Shown in pieces: positions 10,042 through 24,300 of a stretch of 64,000 bases of DNA. The position numbers were made by a program, and so were the translations under genes. Origin of the DNA: Trochalopteron elliotii (taxonomy: Eukaryota; Chordata; Aves; Passeriformes; Leiothrichidae); the NCBI GenBank assembly GCA_024734555.1, contig JANPWX010000126.1:608888-672887 (forward strand). Direction: 5' to 3'. Numbering within the stretch: position 1 is the first letter of the stretch; every line of letters starts with the position of its first letter. The notes under the pieces are model-generated. The model worked only from the letters and a program-made list of their open reading frames with translations, did not search any database and was not told the origin of the DNA.

Positions 10042-13000
10042 AAGTTGAAATTTTAGCTGCATCCAGGCAAAAGTGCTTACAGGACTCAGTCAGAAAAGAT
10101 TCCCATGCTCATTATTAATTCAATACTCATTCACCTGTACAACTTTTAGGCTTTTTGCAAGGAAAGATGCTCTTTTTAGCAGCTGTTGGATAGAGGAGCC
10201 CCGTATGAACATCAAGCTCGTTTGCCATGGTTAGAAAATGACCTGTGTTTTGGCAGGTGTAGGACAGGCTGTTTCCAAACCAGAGGTTATGGAACTGCTG
10301 TAAGGGGGCCTGTGTAAACTAATGTAAACTCCCAGGTGGTGCCTCAGACAAACAGCTATATGCAGTTTTCTTGGTAGGTTCCCAAGAATTATTCTTGAAA
10401 TTGGTCTCTTTTTTTGGGAGGGGGTGGGGAAACCCCACAGTTTACACAAGCTGTTTCCAGAGAGAGCACTTTGGTTTTTTACCTTCAGCTCTGTTGTGTC
10501 CTGAGAAATACATGGATGGGGTGTGGAGTCTCTGAGTGTGTTGCCTGGTTCTCCTCTGCCCAGGATGTGCTCAGGGTTATATAATTATAAAGTTGCTGGT
10601 CTCTGAACACTGTAGCTCTGAGGCCAGCCATGCTGCTGGATTGTCAGATTATTAATATAATTTCCCGTGACTATTTCAGGGTGCTGTGTTGCTCAGGTGG
10701 AGCAGGTGTGTATGGGTTTCCAGGGGAGGCTGTCCAAGCCTGGCCCTTGGGCTGGAGTGAGGGCTCTGCTTTCCTGATCAGCGCTTCCTGCTCAAAATAC
10801 ATCAGTGGATTTTCTTTACCACTGCCAAAATAAATGCTGCAGACAATCCAGGGCCAGGAATGTCATCATCATCAGGTTACTGAGTTTCTGCCTGAAGGTC
10901 AGCTAGCTGTGACTGCTACTAAATAGCTGTTTGCTGATATGTTGGCTGCAATCATACACCACGCCTAGTGGCACGTTTTCAGTGGAGTTTTGGCATGGAG
11001 CTGTGTGGCCCAAACAGGGGCATGTTTGATAGTACTTGTAATGTTGATACAACCTGCAAAAGATGCTAATTTGACCTAAAAAAGGATAGAATATAAACTG
11101 TGAGTGTTTATCTGTGTTAAGTACCATGTGCTGGCCATACATAATCAAATTAATTTGGTTTGCTGTCCTCCTGTGGCATGGGATGGGGTCAGCACGTGGG
11201 GTGGTCTTGAGCAGTGTGGTGAGATGCTGTAATGCAGAGCATGTGTCAGCATCAGGGCTGGTAAAGGGGCAGCTTCTGGTGTTTCCTTCAGGCAAAAAGC
11301 TTGTCTTCCCTTGGGGTGCTCCTTGATTTGTTTTCTGTGTATTTCTGGTTATCTGCTAGTTACCTGCAGGTGAATTTTCACTGTTCAGTGTGCTTACCTG
11401 GGCAAAAAGGAGCAGCTGCTGAAGAGGGGGAATAGATTTTGTCTCAAGCAATAAATGAATTCTCCTTGTTCTTTTAGCTCTTCCTCCTTTTGTGCACATG
11501 CGTGTTAAAATTCCCATTCCCTGTTTATATATATTTAGCAGGTGAAATCACTGGTGTTTTTTCCCAGTATTACCTTTACAATGTTCGGAACATAAGCAAA
11601 ATGTGATTATTCACTGAGTCTCTGCTGAATACTGTAGGAATAATGAGTCTGTGCCTAAAGCATAAAGCCAGACACATAAAGCATGCCAATAAGAATACAG
11701 ACACGGGGGAAAATGCAAAGTGTAGCTTCTTTTTCCAATTTTACTGGAGCATTCCAGTACCTATTTTGAGTTTGGAGGAGATTAATCATGATGTAAGACT
11801 GGTGTTTTGATGTGAGGGAGTAGAAAGTGGGGACAGTGTGGAGGTCCCTTCCCACCATGAGAATCTGTGTTCTCTGGGTAGAGTGACAGTTCCCAGCAGT
11901 GCACTTTAACTGGTGTGCTTTTGGAAGTGAGAAAACATGGGGTGGTGGGGGAAAAAAAAATCACCTGGCTTTGTGTCTTCATGGGGATCAAGCCTCTTCA
12001 AAAAGACTAAATTTTAGTACCTTGCAATGTATTCCTCATGCTGGTGAAAGGAACAAAAATAGGCTGTGGAGGTTTTCCCACCTGGTACATTGACATCCCG
12101 TTGGCTCTGCCTTCCCAGGCAGCTGCCAGACTAGAAGCTTTGGAATGTCTTTTTGCAGGTACTTTTCAAGAAGGTCAGAATTTGGGTTGCAGCTGAATTA
12201 CAAAGTAAAACCTTCGCTGTGATGTGCAGAAATGTTTTTAGACTCTCTTGTTCTTCTAATGATACATTGCCAAGCTTTAAAGTTGAATGAGCTTTAAATA
12301 TCACCTCTGTTTAGCAGCATTTGAACTTTGTTTTCTACTTCGGTCAGCCTCAAAAAAGAAATAATATTGTGTCCTCTTTAGACTATGGCCACTGAAATGG
12401 TGTTTGTTAAAACACTCTATTGTTAAAAAAAGAATGAGAATCTGGCTGCCTAATTACCCAGTGCTGCTCCTTTTAATTTTGAAAGTTCATCCTTTGCCCC
12501 TGCTCTTTTTAATGTAGCTTTTCTAAACAGCGTCTAAAATGTGTGTCTGAAAGACCTAATTAGTGTTGATATTTCAATATCTGAACTTACAATTTAGCTT
12601 TTTTAATAGGGCACCTGGGTATCAGCAGTAAATATGAAGAAAATTGAACCTACCCCAGAACTGAGTGCCTGTGATTTTAATTGGGGCTGGAGGAAGAAAC
12701 AACCCTAAAACTTCAGCCTGAAATATTTTTTGGACACTGCTTTGGCCACACTTTGTCCCAGGGAGGGAAGAGGGAAAATGGTATTTAATTAATGCTTCAG
12801 TAATACCACGCTCACTTAGCTTTATGGTTTTATAAAAATTTGCCTGGGCAAAGTTGTCCTGGCCAAGGTAGATATCTGTTTGGTTGATATTTTAAGTCTG
12901 ATACAGCATTGTTCACACCTTCTTGGAATGTAATACAGGAATAAACAGGAAACCCAATCTCCTTAGCACCCTGAGTCGCACAGACAGGCCGTGCTCTGAG

Positions 13001-13212
13001 ACAGGGATTTATTTCATGCATGGTGGCCTAGACACGAAACAAATGTGTAGAAAAGGGAATTATGTAGAATTGAAAGTGACAATTATGCAAACATTCCAGT
13101 TGAGGAAGAAGTAAATTCTTCTCTTTTTCCATGTGCTCAGCTTCAGAGCTAACGAGCAGCCTCTTGGGGGTTTTGCTCTGTGTGTTTGTATCTGTCATAT
13201 CTCTCTCATCTC

Positions 13213-13255
13213 GCTTGCTTCTTGTTCCTTTTCTTTTCTTTTTTTTTTTTTTTCC
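13213..13255. repeat. Pyrimidine tract with 15-base T run
   Basis: The stretch is almost purely C and T apart from two G residues near its left end, and it ends in an uninterrupted T run at 13239-13253. It could act as a polypyrimidine tract, but the next AG is followed by no recognisable exon. Best read as low complexity. Confidence 0.8.
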
Positions 13256-15000
13256 TGGTTTGACCTTATTTTCCCTTTTGTTCCATGGAGTCATTCAATC
13301 TTTGTACTGCCGGGTTTGTTTACCTTGCCAGAGGAAAATGTTAGCACCCTTCCATTTAGGAGCCCAGGGCTGCTGTGCTCAGTCCCTTGCAGCCCAGCAC
13401 CGTGGCCTTCGCTCCCTGCCTGGGCACAGGAACATGGTGACTGATGGCATCCTGATCCCTTTATTCAATTGTTTTTTGGCTTTTAAAGGGAGGAGAAGCT
13501 GGTGAGAGAAGAAACAAGCTGTGAAAATAGCTGTGTGTTTAAATGGACACCCTTTTGCAAAGCTAAACAACTTGATCTTCCACGCTGCTGGGTAATTCCC
13601 ACGCTTGCAGAAACGGGGAGAGAGAGCAGGGAGCTGGGGCTGTGACCACTTTAATCTGACATAAGTACGTGTTTTTGCTGAAGGGGATGGTCGTTTCCTG
13701 CCCTGGCTGCTTGTCCCGATTACTTCCCTTGTGCCAGCACTAGCATTTATGCTGCCAGGAAAACTAATTCCCTGGTTCCTTGATCTGGCTCACTGCACAG
13801 CCACACAAATGCCCTTCTGGCACGGGGCAGGCAGGACACAGGGGAGGAGGGGATGCACAGCTGATGTATATTGATTAAAGAAACCCTGCAAATGTGGCCT
13901 GAGCCTCTGGAGCAGGATTACAGCTACGTGTTCTTTCTGTGTTTTAGGTCATCTTCCAAGTCTGCTGAAATGGGTAGTGTGAAATGATGGTTGTGCTGAA
14001 GTGACTCTGGTCTTGGTTAAGCTTCTGAATTTGGTCATATATGGAGTAGTGGGGAGTGGCTAAGGGTAAAAGGGATTACTGGGAAAGATAAAACTTCACT
14101 TGCAAGTTAATTGCTCTGAGAACAGAGTTTCTACCTTATTTTCAGTGATTAGTTTCAATGTGACAGGGAGAAAGAAGAGACAAGCTTTTTTGTGCTTGGC
14201 TGGTTGCTCGGAGTGGATGCAGTATCTAACCCTTTTGATGGCAGAAAGTTAAAAGCATTCAGTCTGTAAATGGCATTTGTAGCTCTGTTCACACAATTCC
14301 TCCTTTTTAGCCTTCTGTTCTTTTTTTCTCCTCCTGTCTTTCTTTCTCTGCTGTATCCCATGCATGTGTTGTATTAAGGAGAAGCCTGTATTGGATATTA
14401 AATCCAAAGAGTGGGGGAAGAAGGAGCTCTTCTAATCAGTGTCATTTTCCCAGCTGTAATCCCACAGAGGGATTGAAGAAAGTGTCAGGAGGATAAGATC
14501 AGTGTTTGAGCCCAGCTAAACGCTGGCTCTGCTGTGTGAAAATGGCTTTAATGGAGTTTGGTTGTGTGGGGAGAAAATTGCACGTAAATTGTGCAAATTT
14601 CTAAATAAAAAGCATTTAATTGCGCTAAAAGAGGGGGAGGGCCCCTCTTGTGTGCACATTGGAGACTTCAGTGAACATAAGTAACCTCTGTGGCACAGCA
14701 GTCATTGACCTTGTCAGGCCCTGCCATCGGAGGTCATGTGTGGTGAAGTGGGTTGCCACAGGGGATTAGCACATCTGGGCAGAGGGGTTTTTCCTTCTGA
14801 GCTTGAGCACGCCAAATCCCATCTCCAGCAGCCCACGTGGATCATCAGAGAGCCCAAGGAGTGAGGGGATGGGGAGGCACCTGCCAGAGGAGAAGGGGAG
14901 AAACCCCTCTGGATCCAGGGGCTTTCTTGGCCTTGGCTGTGGGGAGAAAGAACACTTGGTTACACCATGGACTCCCAGTTCCAATGAGGAGAAGGTGGAC

Positions 15001-15041
15001 TTTAACCATAAAATTTAACAATAAAAAATTTAACCATAAAA
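15001..15041. repeat. Three tandem copies of a 13-15 bp AT-rich unit
   Basis: Units of the form TTTAACCATAAAA occur at 15001-15013 and 15029-15041. A middle variant with an ACAATAAAAAA ending lies at 15014-15028. This is a small local expansion with no mobile-element features. Confidence 0.85.
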
Positions 15042-15111
15042 CCCCACCAACTTGCCTTGGTAATCTCATAATTAAATAGTTTTGAACAGAGAACTGTCAT
15101 TTTGCCCAGAT

Positions 15112-15158
15112 TTCCCTTATAGTTTCGCATGCACAAATGTTCCCTTATAGTTTTGCAT
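15112..15158. repeat. 19 bp direct repeat, period 28
   Basis: A 19-base block beginning TTCCCTTATAG occurs at 15112 and again at 15140 with one difference (C versus T). The two copies are separated by 9 bases. It sits about 70 bases right of the AT-rich triplication at 15001, suggesting a locally slippage-prone site. Confidence 0.85.
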
Positions 15159-18100
15159 CCTACCTACAGCGATTAGATTGGTATTAGAGGTACAATTTTA
15201 TGCAGGAAGCAGGCTGATATGCTGATTTACTGGGCTGAAAATATGCAGAGGATGATGTTTTGTTATAAACCTCAGAAGGAATGAATGGTGTATCGGCTCC
15301 CATGTAAGATTTCACAATTACTGTGTGAAGATATTAGGCCCAATTCACAGATGGTAGTGTCTGAAGTACGGGGAAAACAGATAATTACTAGCAACTGATC
15401 TGTTTGCTCTGTGCCTAAAGGAGAGAATATTTAAGGCTGGCTTTCCTGCTTGAATGAAGTGTTTATTAGAAAGCTTGATGCCATGGCATCCTTGAAGTCT
15501 AAGCATTGCAGTGTCAGATTTTATACAGAGCTGTTCTGCTTTGCCTCCCATATTCTTTACAATTCTGCCTTAGTTGAATTAATTTCATACCCCAGGAAGA
15601 AGGTATTAAAAGAAAATTACCCATACTTCCAGCAGGAATACTTGGTGTCTTAGTAGGCAGAAGGGGCATTAAAATTGAAACTCTCTGGTCTTTGTGTTTG
15701 CCAGTAAAGGACATAATTTGTCACTGATGCCCAGTCACCTCCTGGGTGAGGAGAGATGATAATGCTCTGCTCCTGCCTTAGTTGTGAGCACCTAGAATGA
15801 AGCTGTAGTTGGTTGTAGCTACTGTAAGACTGGGTGGTGATGGGGTTTGACATTTGTGCTAAATGTTTGCTAGGCAGGAAAATGAGAGTTGTGCAAATTA
15901 ACAAGTTACAGAAAGCACTGTCTGAACAGCATCAGGAAAATGATGCTGAAGATTGGTTGTTGGAGGTTCAGGTGGTTCAGGCTGACAAGTGGGGTTGGTG
16001 ACACCACAAAGGTGCAGCCCACGCTGGGGTTTTCAGCACTGTTGGCTTCTTAGGCTTCTTCAGAGGTTACACAATTCCTGCTAAGTGTTCAAGACTGCTG
16101 GGCATGGGTGATTTTTTACAGTCACCTTTAGAAGTTGTGCCTTGACTTCCTGCCAGGAATTGTGGGGCACAGATGAAAGTCTGGACCTGTGTCACAGTAG
16201 TGGTGGAGATGTGGATGGAGCCTGGGGTCTCCTGTTTCAGCACTTTCTGTACCATATTGCATCTGAAATACCAGGTTGGACTTGGAGAATTAAGTGGCGC
16301 AATTATGAAGCGGAGGAAAAAACCCCACTTATGTGGTGGTTGTGATAAATTAGTCATTTTGTACCTCCAAATAGCCAATTATTCCTCTGACTGGCTTTTA
16401 TCTGACCAATTTGCATGTGCAGTCATGGTAACTGGTTTGCAGATTAGGTGCAGAATTTCATGTGGATCTGATGTTGCGTTTTCGTCTTGCTCCCTTGGAA
16501 GCAAAATGTATGGATGAGGGGTTCTGTGTAACTCATTACTGTTAGCTGCTTTGTTTTTTCACTCTCAAAGCTTCTTCAGACTTGAAAGAAACAAGATGGC
16601 TCACTCTTGTAGCTTGGTGCTTTTTTATTTTTCATATCAGACAAGACAAGATGTAAAGTGGTCCCAGCTCCATAGAAGCTGCAGCACAGATTTCATTTGT
16701 ATTGGCGTTCTTGGCTGCACCTTTTGAGAACACACTGTTTGAGGGCTGGGAACTCACTGGAGCTGCAGTGTATTTCAGAAGAGATGTGAAAGGAGAAAAA
16801 TTTTTAAAAAGCTCAAGGAAAGAAGGAAAAATAAACTGAAGCAGCTTGGAGTGACCAGGGGTGAAATGGTGCCATGCTGAAGGGAGTCTCAAAACTCTGT
16901 CCTCCCTGGTGCCAAATTGCCATGTCTGCTCTCTGATTTTGATCTGAAGCTGAAAATTAACAAATGGTAGTATATTTAATATTGTACACCTAGAGAGCTA
17001 AGTGAAGTCTTAATTTGAAGAATATTAATTATTCAGGTAGCTGAATTTTGCTAGTAGGTTACACATAAGCTCTGTTTCTGTCAGGGATTTATGTCAATTT
17101 AGCGTGCTGTGGACTTCATAGAATCTGTGACAGGAACAGTCTTTGAAGTGGAGGAATGGTATAAAATATTTGCCAACAGCCACCCAGCTTTTTAAAGCTT
17201 AATTTCCTTCAAATAAGTTAGCCTTTTTTAAAAACAAACAAAACTGAGTTGCAAGTACAAGAATAAGAAGATGCTTTTTCAAAGGGTGGGTTTTTTTTAT
17301 ATGGGCTCCAACAATGCAGCTGTAGTTACCTTGGTCTCCAGTGCTGCTGAAGACAAATTAAGCTAATAAAACAGTATCTTGCAACATCATAACAAATAAA
17401 TGGGCTAATCTGTATGCAAGTTTCTTGCTACACCAAATTTAAATTGTTTGAGTGTTTCCTCTTTTGGTAAGAGGTAGAGGTTTTTATAAACATAACCTTT
17501 CCAAGGGTCTGTGGAACAATGCCTTGTCAATCACTCAGCGTTGAGGGATTGAAGCTTGTATGGTAAGAAGTATTTTGAGGGAATTATATATTTATTTTCT
17601 TGTGACAGCTTCATTTTAAACTGAAGGCAGGTTCCAGGGAGGCAGCTGTATCCACCTGCCTGGTGTTACCCAGCTTCACTGGTAACTGGAGGAGTTCCCT
17701 GGTTTCCATCATGTCCCAGCTGGTATCTGATCAGTATAAAGTCTATGTGGGTGCACATCCATGTGTGAGCAAATGTGTTTTCTCTCCTCTATGTGCTTAA
17801 AATCGTTGGACCTGTCTTAGGTTGCTTGTAAACTCCTGCTTGTTCTTTTGCCTGTTCTTTTGGATTGACCACTCATTGCACTGGGGTTTTTTTAGGTGTT
17901 TTTTTTGCGTAGAGCAGCACCTGTGAAGTGTCCTGGTCTTGCATAAAGCCTTTTATTAAAATAATTGCAGGTGCACAAGCACCTAATTTGAAATTCTCTG
18001 AGCTGTTAAAACTTGTGAGCTTTTTCACGTCTTGCTCGTGAATTGAATTATTCACAGATACTGAATTATCAGGGTGTAAGTTTTATTAAAACTGGGTGTG

Positions 18101-18224
18101 AAATTTAATTTTTGCAAATAATTTTCTCTGCAGTAGCTGCTCAAGAGCCCTTCCAAAGTACTTTTAGCACAGCTTGGGGCAAAGCTGGAAAAATCAGAGT
18201 TGAAAATTGGGGCACGTCACTTTT

Positions 18225-18315
18225 CCCCCTGTCTAGATAAGTTATTTAATCTCTGTCCCTCTGTTTCTTCTGTAAAACAAGGATAACTTATCTCCTGGTA
18301 CTTTACTGCTTAGTA
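18225..18315 (+). mobile_element. MIR-like ancient SINE relic
   Basis: The block at 18237-18286 reads like the central and 3' part of MIR: AAGTTATTTAATCTCTG, then CTGTTTCTTCTGTAAAAC, then GGATAA. This matches the order of the well-known MIR segment. The tRNA-like head was not recognised on the left. The copy is diverged, as expected for an element of this age. Confidence 0.65.
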
Positions 18316-21300
18316 GTTGTAAACCCTGCAAGCAGGATCTTTTTGATAGGAAGTACATTAAGATTAAAGTACACGGTGTTTTGTTCTGAAGAGTTTGAGG
18401 ATGAAATTTATAGGCAACTGTAAGCTGCATGTTTGCTTATGATAAAATTGGGAGATGAAGTATAAAGGAACAGACAGTGGTACTTGCAGCTTTACAGTAC
18501 AAACAGCCTCTTGTTTGTGGTGATAAAGGCAAGAAATCCAGTGTATTCTACCAGCTACAAATGGCTGCATGGCATAGAGCTTTTCACTCTGTAAAAATGG
18601 TCTTTTTCTCATTCTCAAATCACTCTCTCAGCTGTTCCTGCTAAAAGGTCCTCTCTCCACTTGTTTAGTGACTGTGAATTTTTGTTACTCTAACAGTAAA
18701 AAAGCATCTTTTGCTGCTGAACATCCTTCAGCCATTGCCATGCTCTCCTCCCCCTCCATTTTCTATATTCTAAGGATTTAGTTTGTGAAATTCCCCCCAA
18801 TCCTTTGGCTTAATCAGCTGGAAAGTGCAGACAGCAGCCTGGCTAGGCAGTAGGTTGCTCTGGATGATCATCCTTCTCCCAGCCACCTTTGCCTGCCCCT
18901 GCCTGGTTCTGCAGAAGGCTCATGGACTGATGGCTCTGGAGTCGTGCTGGGGTTGCTGCAGCACATGAGAGTGCCCTGCAGGGCAGCCCAGAGCTGAGCC
19001 CTTCCTTCCCCTGCATCTGCCCTTGGGATTTCTGTCTCCTCTTCCAGAGCTCTGCCAGGTGCAATAGCAGCCCTGCTTGGTTTCCTTCCTCCCCCCTCCC
19101 CAGCCCTTCTGGATGTTGTGTGAATACTGGGGAGGGGGATGATGTTTGTGTGGATGATGAAGAATTTTGGAGAGGGAAATTGGCTTGGTAGCCTTGGGAT
19201 ATGATTTTATAACTGATAACTGGAGATATCTCTTCGCTTCTCTCTGATGGATCCACTGTCTTAAAGCTTTTTGGCAACAAAATTCAAAACTGATATTTAA
19301 TCTTGGACAAAGGGAAAGGTGAAAAACTGAAAGATTGTTTCTCCTCATGACTGTACATTTAGATATTTCTGGATGTGTGTCTGTGGGTTGTTCTTCATTC
19401 CCAACCCCTTCCACAAACATGGCTCATCGTCTTGTGCCGCTGATCATTCCCTTGTGGTTTTGAGACAGAAAATCTCAAAGGTTTTTCATACCCACTTCAG
19501 GGGCTTTTTAATAATAGTGGGCCACTGGGGCAGGTGTCCTGGAAAGCTTTTCAATGGTGGATCAAAATCTGAACTAAAATTAAAAAACAAACAAACAACC
19601 AACCCCAAACCAACCCAAATTGTGTAATGCGCATAATGAAGACTGTGAGCCGTTTGCTTCCCCAGAATTCACACTGGTGCACTGTTTAACCTGTGATGTG
19701 GGTTAAATACCCCTAAGAGAGGTTGTCTAGTACAAGCCTTAGATCTTGCATAATGAGCAAATCATAGTTTAGGCAGGTGTGTGAAAGGCTACTTTAAAAA
19801 GAGCAGAGGGCCACATTAACAGGGTTGTAGCTGGGATAACCAGGAGAGTTATGCATGGAGCTACTGTAATGATTGCTGCCAGGGTTGGTCTGCATCCCTT
19901 TACAAGAAAATTACATCCACAGCATGGTATTAACGTGTTTGCATGGAATCAGGGTGAGTCTGGGCTAGGGCACTGCCTCTAGACCATGCCAGAGATCTAG
20001 ATCATTGCCTAAAGAGGGAATTTTGCAGTGGCACAGGACCATCAGGGGGAAGGCTTTCCTTTGGGACTGTATTCCTGTTATTTTGTTGATACCTTTTCAA
20101 AAAATTCCAGCAAAAAGCAGCAGAATACCCAGATGTAGAAGCAGGTGGCTGGTCTGTGGGTCAGTGGTGGGGTTGTGTTACGTTCAGTATGTTGTTACTT
20201 GGTCATTTTGTTGAGTTCTCCATCTCTCCATGTACATAGTAGATGGGAAAATTGCAGAGAGAGTTGCACAAAGCTGTCTTTCTTGTCATTTCTGCTTAAA
20301 TCTCACGTGACAGTTGGACAGAAGCTGTTTTCACTGCTTGAAGTGAGGGGGAGGTGAAATGGGTGGTGGATTTCTAAAGAAAACTATATATACTTATTTT
20401 TCTGCATGCAGGCTGCTTGTGTTTGTGGTGGTGTGGGCAAGGAAGCACCTCATTACACAATCTATATTGGGTCTGTAGTGGAGAGAGCTTGATTTCCTCC
20501 TGGGTACAGATTTATCTCCCATGTCAGGCGAGTTTGGATACCCCTGTGGAGGGGATTTTATTCTGTCTTTCCCTCCCAACTGGTAACTGCTGGGGGAAAT
20601 GCATGCAGTGGGAACACAGGGTGCGTTTTGCCTTTTTATTTCTTTATTCCTTTTTTATTTATTTCTCTTTTCCCCTCCTTTCAGGGCGGCAGTAGGTGCA
20701 GGGTGGAGATGTTTCCAAACCACATTAAGTGGTTGTGACGCCACTCGGCCTCTGGCCAGAGCTGACCAGGCAGGGCCAGTCATCACCCCTGTGGCATGGC
20801 CAGACTGATCTGGGCTTGCATCACAGCCCGAGCCCTTTGCTCACAGGAGGGTTGGCAAAAACACAATTTAGCTGTGGCTGGGATTTCCTGGCTCAGATGC
20901 AGGAGCTGCAGCACTGTCTCCTGGGACTGGGGCTGGTGGGTTGGTAACTGTGCCCCAACAAACTGCAGGAAATGGCAGAGCTGTGCTTCCTCCCATCTGC
21001 TGCTGCTTCCCCAGGGCCGTGCTGCTGGGGTTGGGGAGGCTTCAGAGACACCTGGGTGTGCTGGGGCACCCGTGGACCCACTGTGGCTGAAAACAAGGGC
21101 AGGGAGTCAGAGTAAATACTGAAATAATGGAGAACTAGCCATGCTTGACCCTCCACACCCATGGCCTCCTTCACCCTGAGGTCAGCAGCTTGCAGGAGGG
21201 CTGACTCACCCCTGGTTCCTACTGAATAAAACATTCTGACTGCAGTCTAAAAGTGGAAGGGGAGCTGATCCTGGAGTGCTGGAGCTCCAAGGGAAGCTCC

Positions 21301-24300
21301 TGGCCAGGCTTCCCAGCAGCAGCACCATGCCAGGCAATGGTTCATCTGGAGCTCTGTGAGGTCCAGCAAGCCGAGGAGAGAGGAGTGGTCCCCTGGTGGC
21401 CCTGTGGCCACTGTCCCTCAGGCTGGGCTGCAGGTGAGCAGATCTGTCTTCAGTGTGTTGCTAGGAGCTAGTCAGGCTGTGTGTCCTGTGGCCACAAAGA
21501 AGTTTTCCCATGAGAGGTCAGGTGAGCTGGGGGGCATGGCTGTGCTGCTGGGTTTGGCCAGCTTGGTTACACAGCTCTGCCTCTCCTGTTGCTCTTGCAG
21601 CAGCTGTAAGGCAATTAAACCTCAAATTTTTTAAATCATGCACTCTTCAGATCAGCAGTCAGGGCTGGGATACAATACAGTGCTGTATGGGGGAAAGAGA
21701 GGAGCAGTTGGCACTGGTATTACACACTCAGGTTGGTGTGATATTCTAGATGTCTTTGAGGGTAAATAAGTAGATACACATTTTCTTGTTGATTTAAATC
21801 TTTACATCCCTGGACTTTGTGCCAGTTCAGGTCTAAAATTGAGGGTTTCTTTTGTTGCAGAAACTTCTTTTTTCTCATTCCACCACTTTCCTCCCTCTAG
21901 GAGTGTGGGGATGCCCAGCCAGGCTCAGCTTGGGTTACATGGGTCGAGCAGTGAGCCTGGCTTTGTGCAAAGGCTGTGAGCAGGGAACGTTGTCCCAGGC
22001 TGGCATTTGTGCTCTCTGGATTCATGGGGACACACGGTGTACAGCGGGAACGGCTGGGAGAACGAGCACCATTGTTTGCCAGGGGATAATGTCTGCACAG
22101 TGTGAAAGTCAGCTGGAGACTTGGCACAACAGAATTGCAGTGTGCACACGCACACGTGGTGCAGGGAGCCCTGGGGACAGCCAGCACTTCCCTCTGCCTG
22201 CCTGGTTTTGGCTGTGGTCAGCACGTATGCAGGGTCTCAGATGATATTTAATAGGAAGGATGGGTGATCAGCTTTAGTTTGGGTTGCTTTCATGCATGTC
22301 TAGAGAAAACAGCTTAGAAAAGGAGAGGGAACAAAGGTCATCTCCCACACGTGACAAAAAATGTGGCAAAAATACATTGCAGTTGCACCAATTTTCTTTA
22401 CCACTATGACTTTATTGAACTAGAGAGGAAATGGGAACCCAAGGGAGGGTTGTTGAAGAGATGACCTTTTGGAGTCCAAGGGAAAAATAATTTATCCAAA
22501 AGCTTACAGTTATGTATTGAAAGTTGTCACCTTCTTACCCCTCTCTCCGTATTTTTCTCCTGTTGTTTTTTCTGCATCAATCTCATAGACTGTTTTTCCC
22601 CTGGCTCATTTGCTGACTGTAGGTGTGTGGTACTTGTCTGTTCTCTCTGAATTCTGTTCTCCTTGGCCATCTGAAAAAGCTTTCCTTTAGCAGACAGCAG
22701 CATGGAGCAGCAGAAGCACAGACACGTGTGAGTGAATGGCAGAACAGGATTTGAGTGTTGTTACATGTTTTGAGAAATGGTGATCTTTCCCCTGAAGGAC
22801 TGAGCTCTCAAATCTGAGCCTGGCAATCCCCCTAAATTGGACTTGGCTTTCTCTGGGAACTGAAAACCAGCAAATTTTCAAAACCTCCTGCTAATGGCTT
22901 GCTGAGTGAAGATCAATAGAGATGCCGAGAGGAGCCAGGCCTGGAGAAAGAACGTATAATGCAACCTGCCTGATTAATTTGCTCTGGAGAATAAAAGCCT
23001 TCAGAGATGAGAACAGGGTATAAAATAAGCAGTTACAGACTTGCTATCCACTGAGTAGAATATGTTAACTTCTTCAGTCTGGTTAAGGGTTTCCAGCATT
23101 AATTTTGTGATGGCATAGTGTAATTTAGTTTGAGAAGGAATAGCCAGAGTATGGATGAAACCCCTGACTATTGTTCTGCCACCCAAAGCCACCTTTACTT
23201 CAACCCTTGGGTGAGCACAGGAAAGGAGATGTGTTGACTTCAAAACTGGAGTATGTATCTGCTTCTAGTCCTCAGAGTAGGTTCATGATTTCTATTGTCA
23301 GTGCAAGAGTTTAAACAGTCCTGGCTGTAAACAACAATAAGAAACTGTTTTTTTTCCCTTTTGGGCAGTTTCAGTCTGTATTTAAAGACAGTATTTCTTC
23401 AGGAGAATTAGAGTCATCTCTGTTCTCTGAGTCATGTTTAACCATCTTTGTTGGGCAACCACGTCTGGGGTGGAGAGTGCCCTGGGTGAACTGCTGGATC
23501 CCAAAACTGAAGATGGGTGGTGAACAAAGCTGCCCTTGGAAGTGTTTGCATGCTTGCTTCTCAGATGCTCCTAATTCAGACAGCTGCTGCCTTCCTGAGC
23601 CCAGTGACTTGCATGCTCACGGTGTTGTTGCAGTGTTGTTCTTCTTGATGGCTCCAGTTAAGAGACAAGTCAGTTTTCCAAAAGGAGAGAACTTTAAAGG
23701 CACTGTCTTCATGCACATTCTTCTGTTGTCATGATGCCCGTGCTCAGACCATTGCTGGTAAAGAAAGGAAATTAGGATTTTGGCCAAGACACTGCTCTTA
23801 ATGTTTTTCCTCTGTTTAAAAAGGATTGTTAATCACAGGTGTCCAGAACTCCCAATAAATATCCTGGTGGTGCTTCGCTAGCAGCAAAGGTGTGGTGGTG
23901 GCTTGACTAGATCCTAGAGTGATTACTTGTGCTTCCTGCACTACTGTGTTTCCACTGAGAAGAAAAATGTTATCCTAAAATCTTGTTTTCATGTTTGTTC
24001 TCAAGCTACTTAACATGCATGGTTTATTTTTAGAGAAAACAATGTCAGCCAGATTTGTGCTAATTGTTGGCAACAGTATGTTAGCCCCTCAAATGCTGAC
24101 AGGGAGACAATGTTTGGTGATTGCAGCCATGCAAAGCTAAAAATGACTTTAATTAAACAATCATGAAGTATACTTTGTAATGTATGAGTAAAATAGTGTG
24201 TTTTTTGGATTGGAATTTTATTTATGTAGTTTTTTTCGCTCAGCTGATTGCAGGTGTTGTGTGACAAATTGGATCTCATTGTGTTCTGCCTTTAATTATT

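Larger units (their letters stand above)
9666..18180. other. Unique non-coding DNA, no gene seen
   Basis: Only short domain-free open frames are present. Items of note are an 11-pair hairpin at 10013-10041, a pyrimidine tract around 13213-13255 with a 15-base T run, and two small direct-repeat clusters at 15001-15041 and 15112-15158. Several isolated acceptor-like sites (for example the TTTCAG ending at 10679) lack paired donors of matching quality. Confidence 0.6.

Noticed and set aside
18920..19420. Longest open frame (minus strand, 166 codons)
   Set aside because: No domain, biased low-complexity composition and an overlapping 145-codon frame in another phase; this length is expected by chance in 64 kb.
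20640..20700. Strong acceptor-like sequence ending TTTCAG at 20684
   Set aside because: No good donor within a normal exon length downstream; isolated acceptors are common in long introns.
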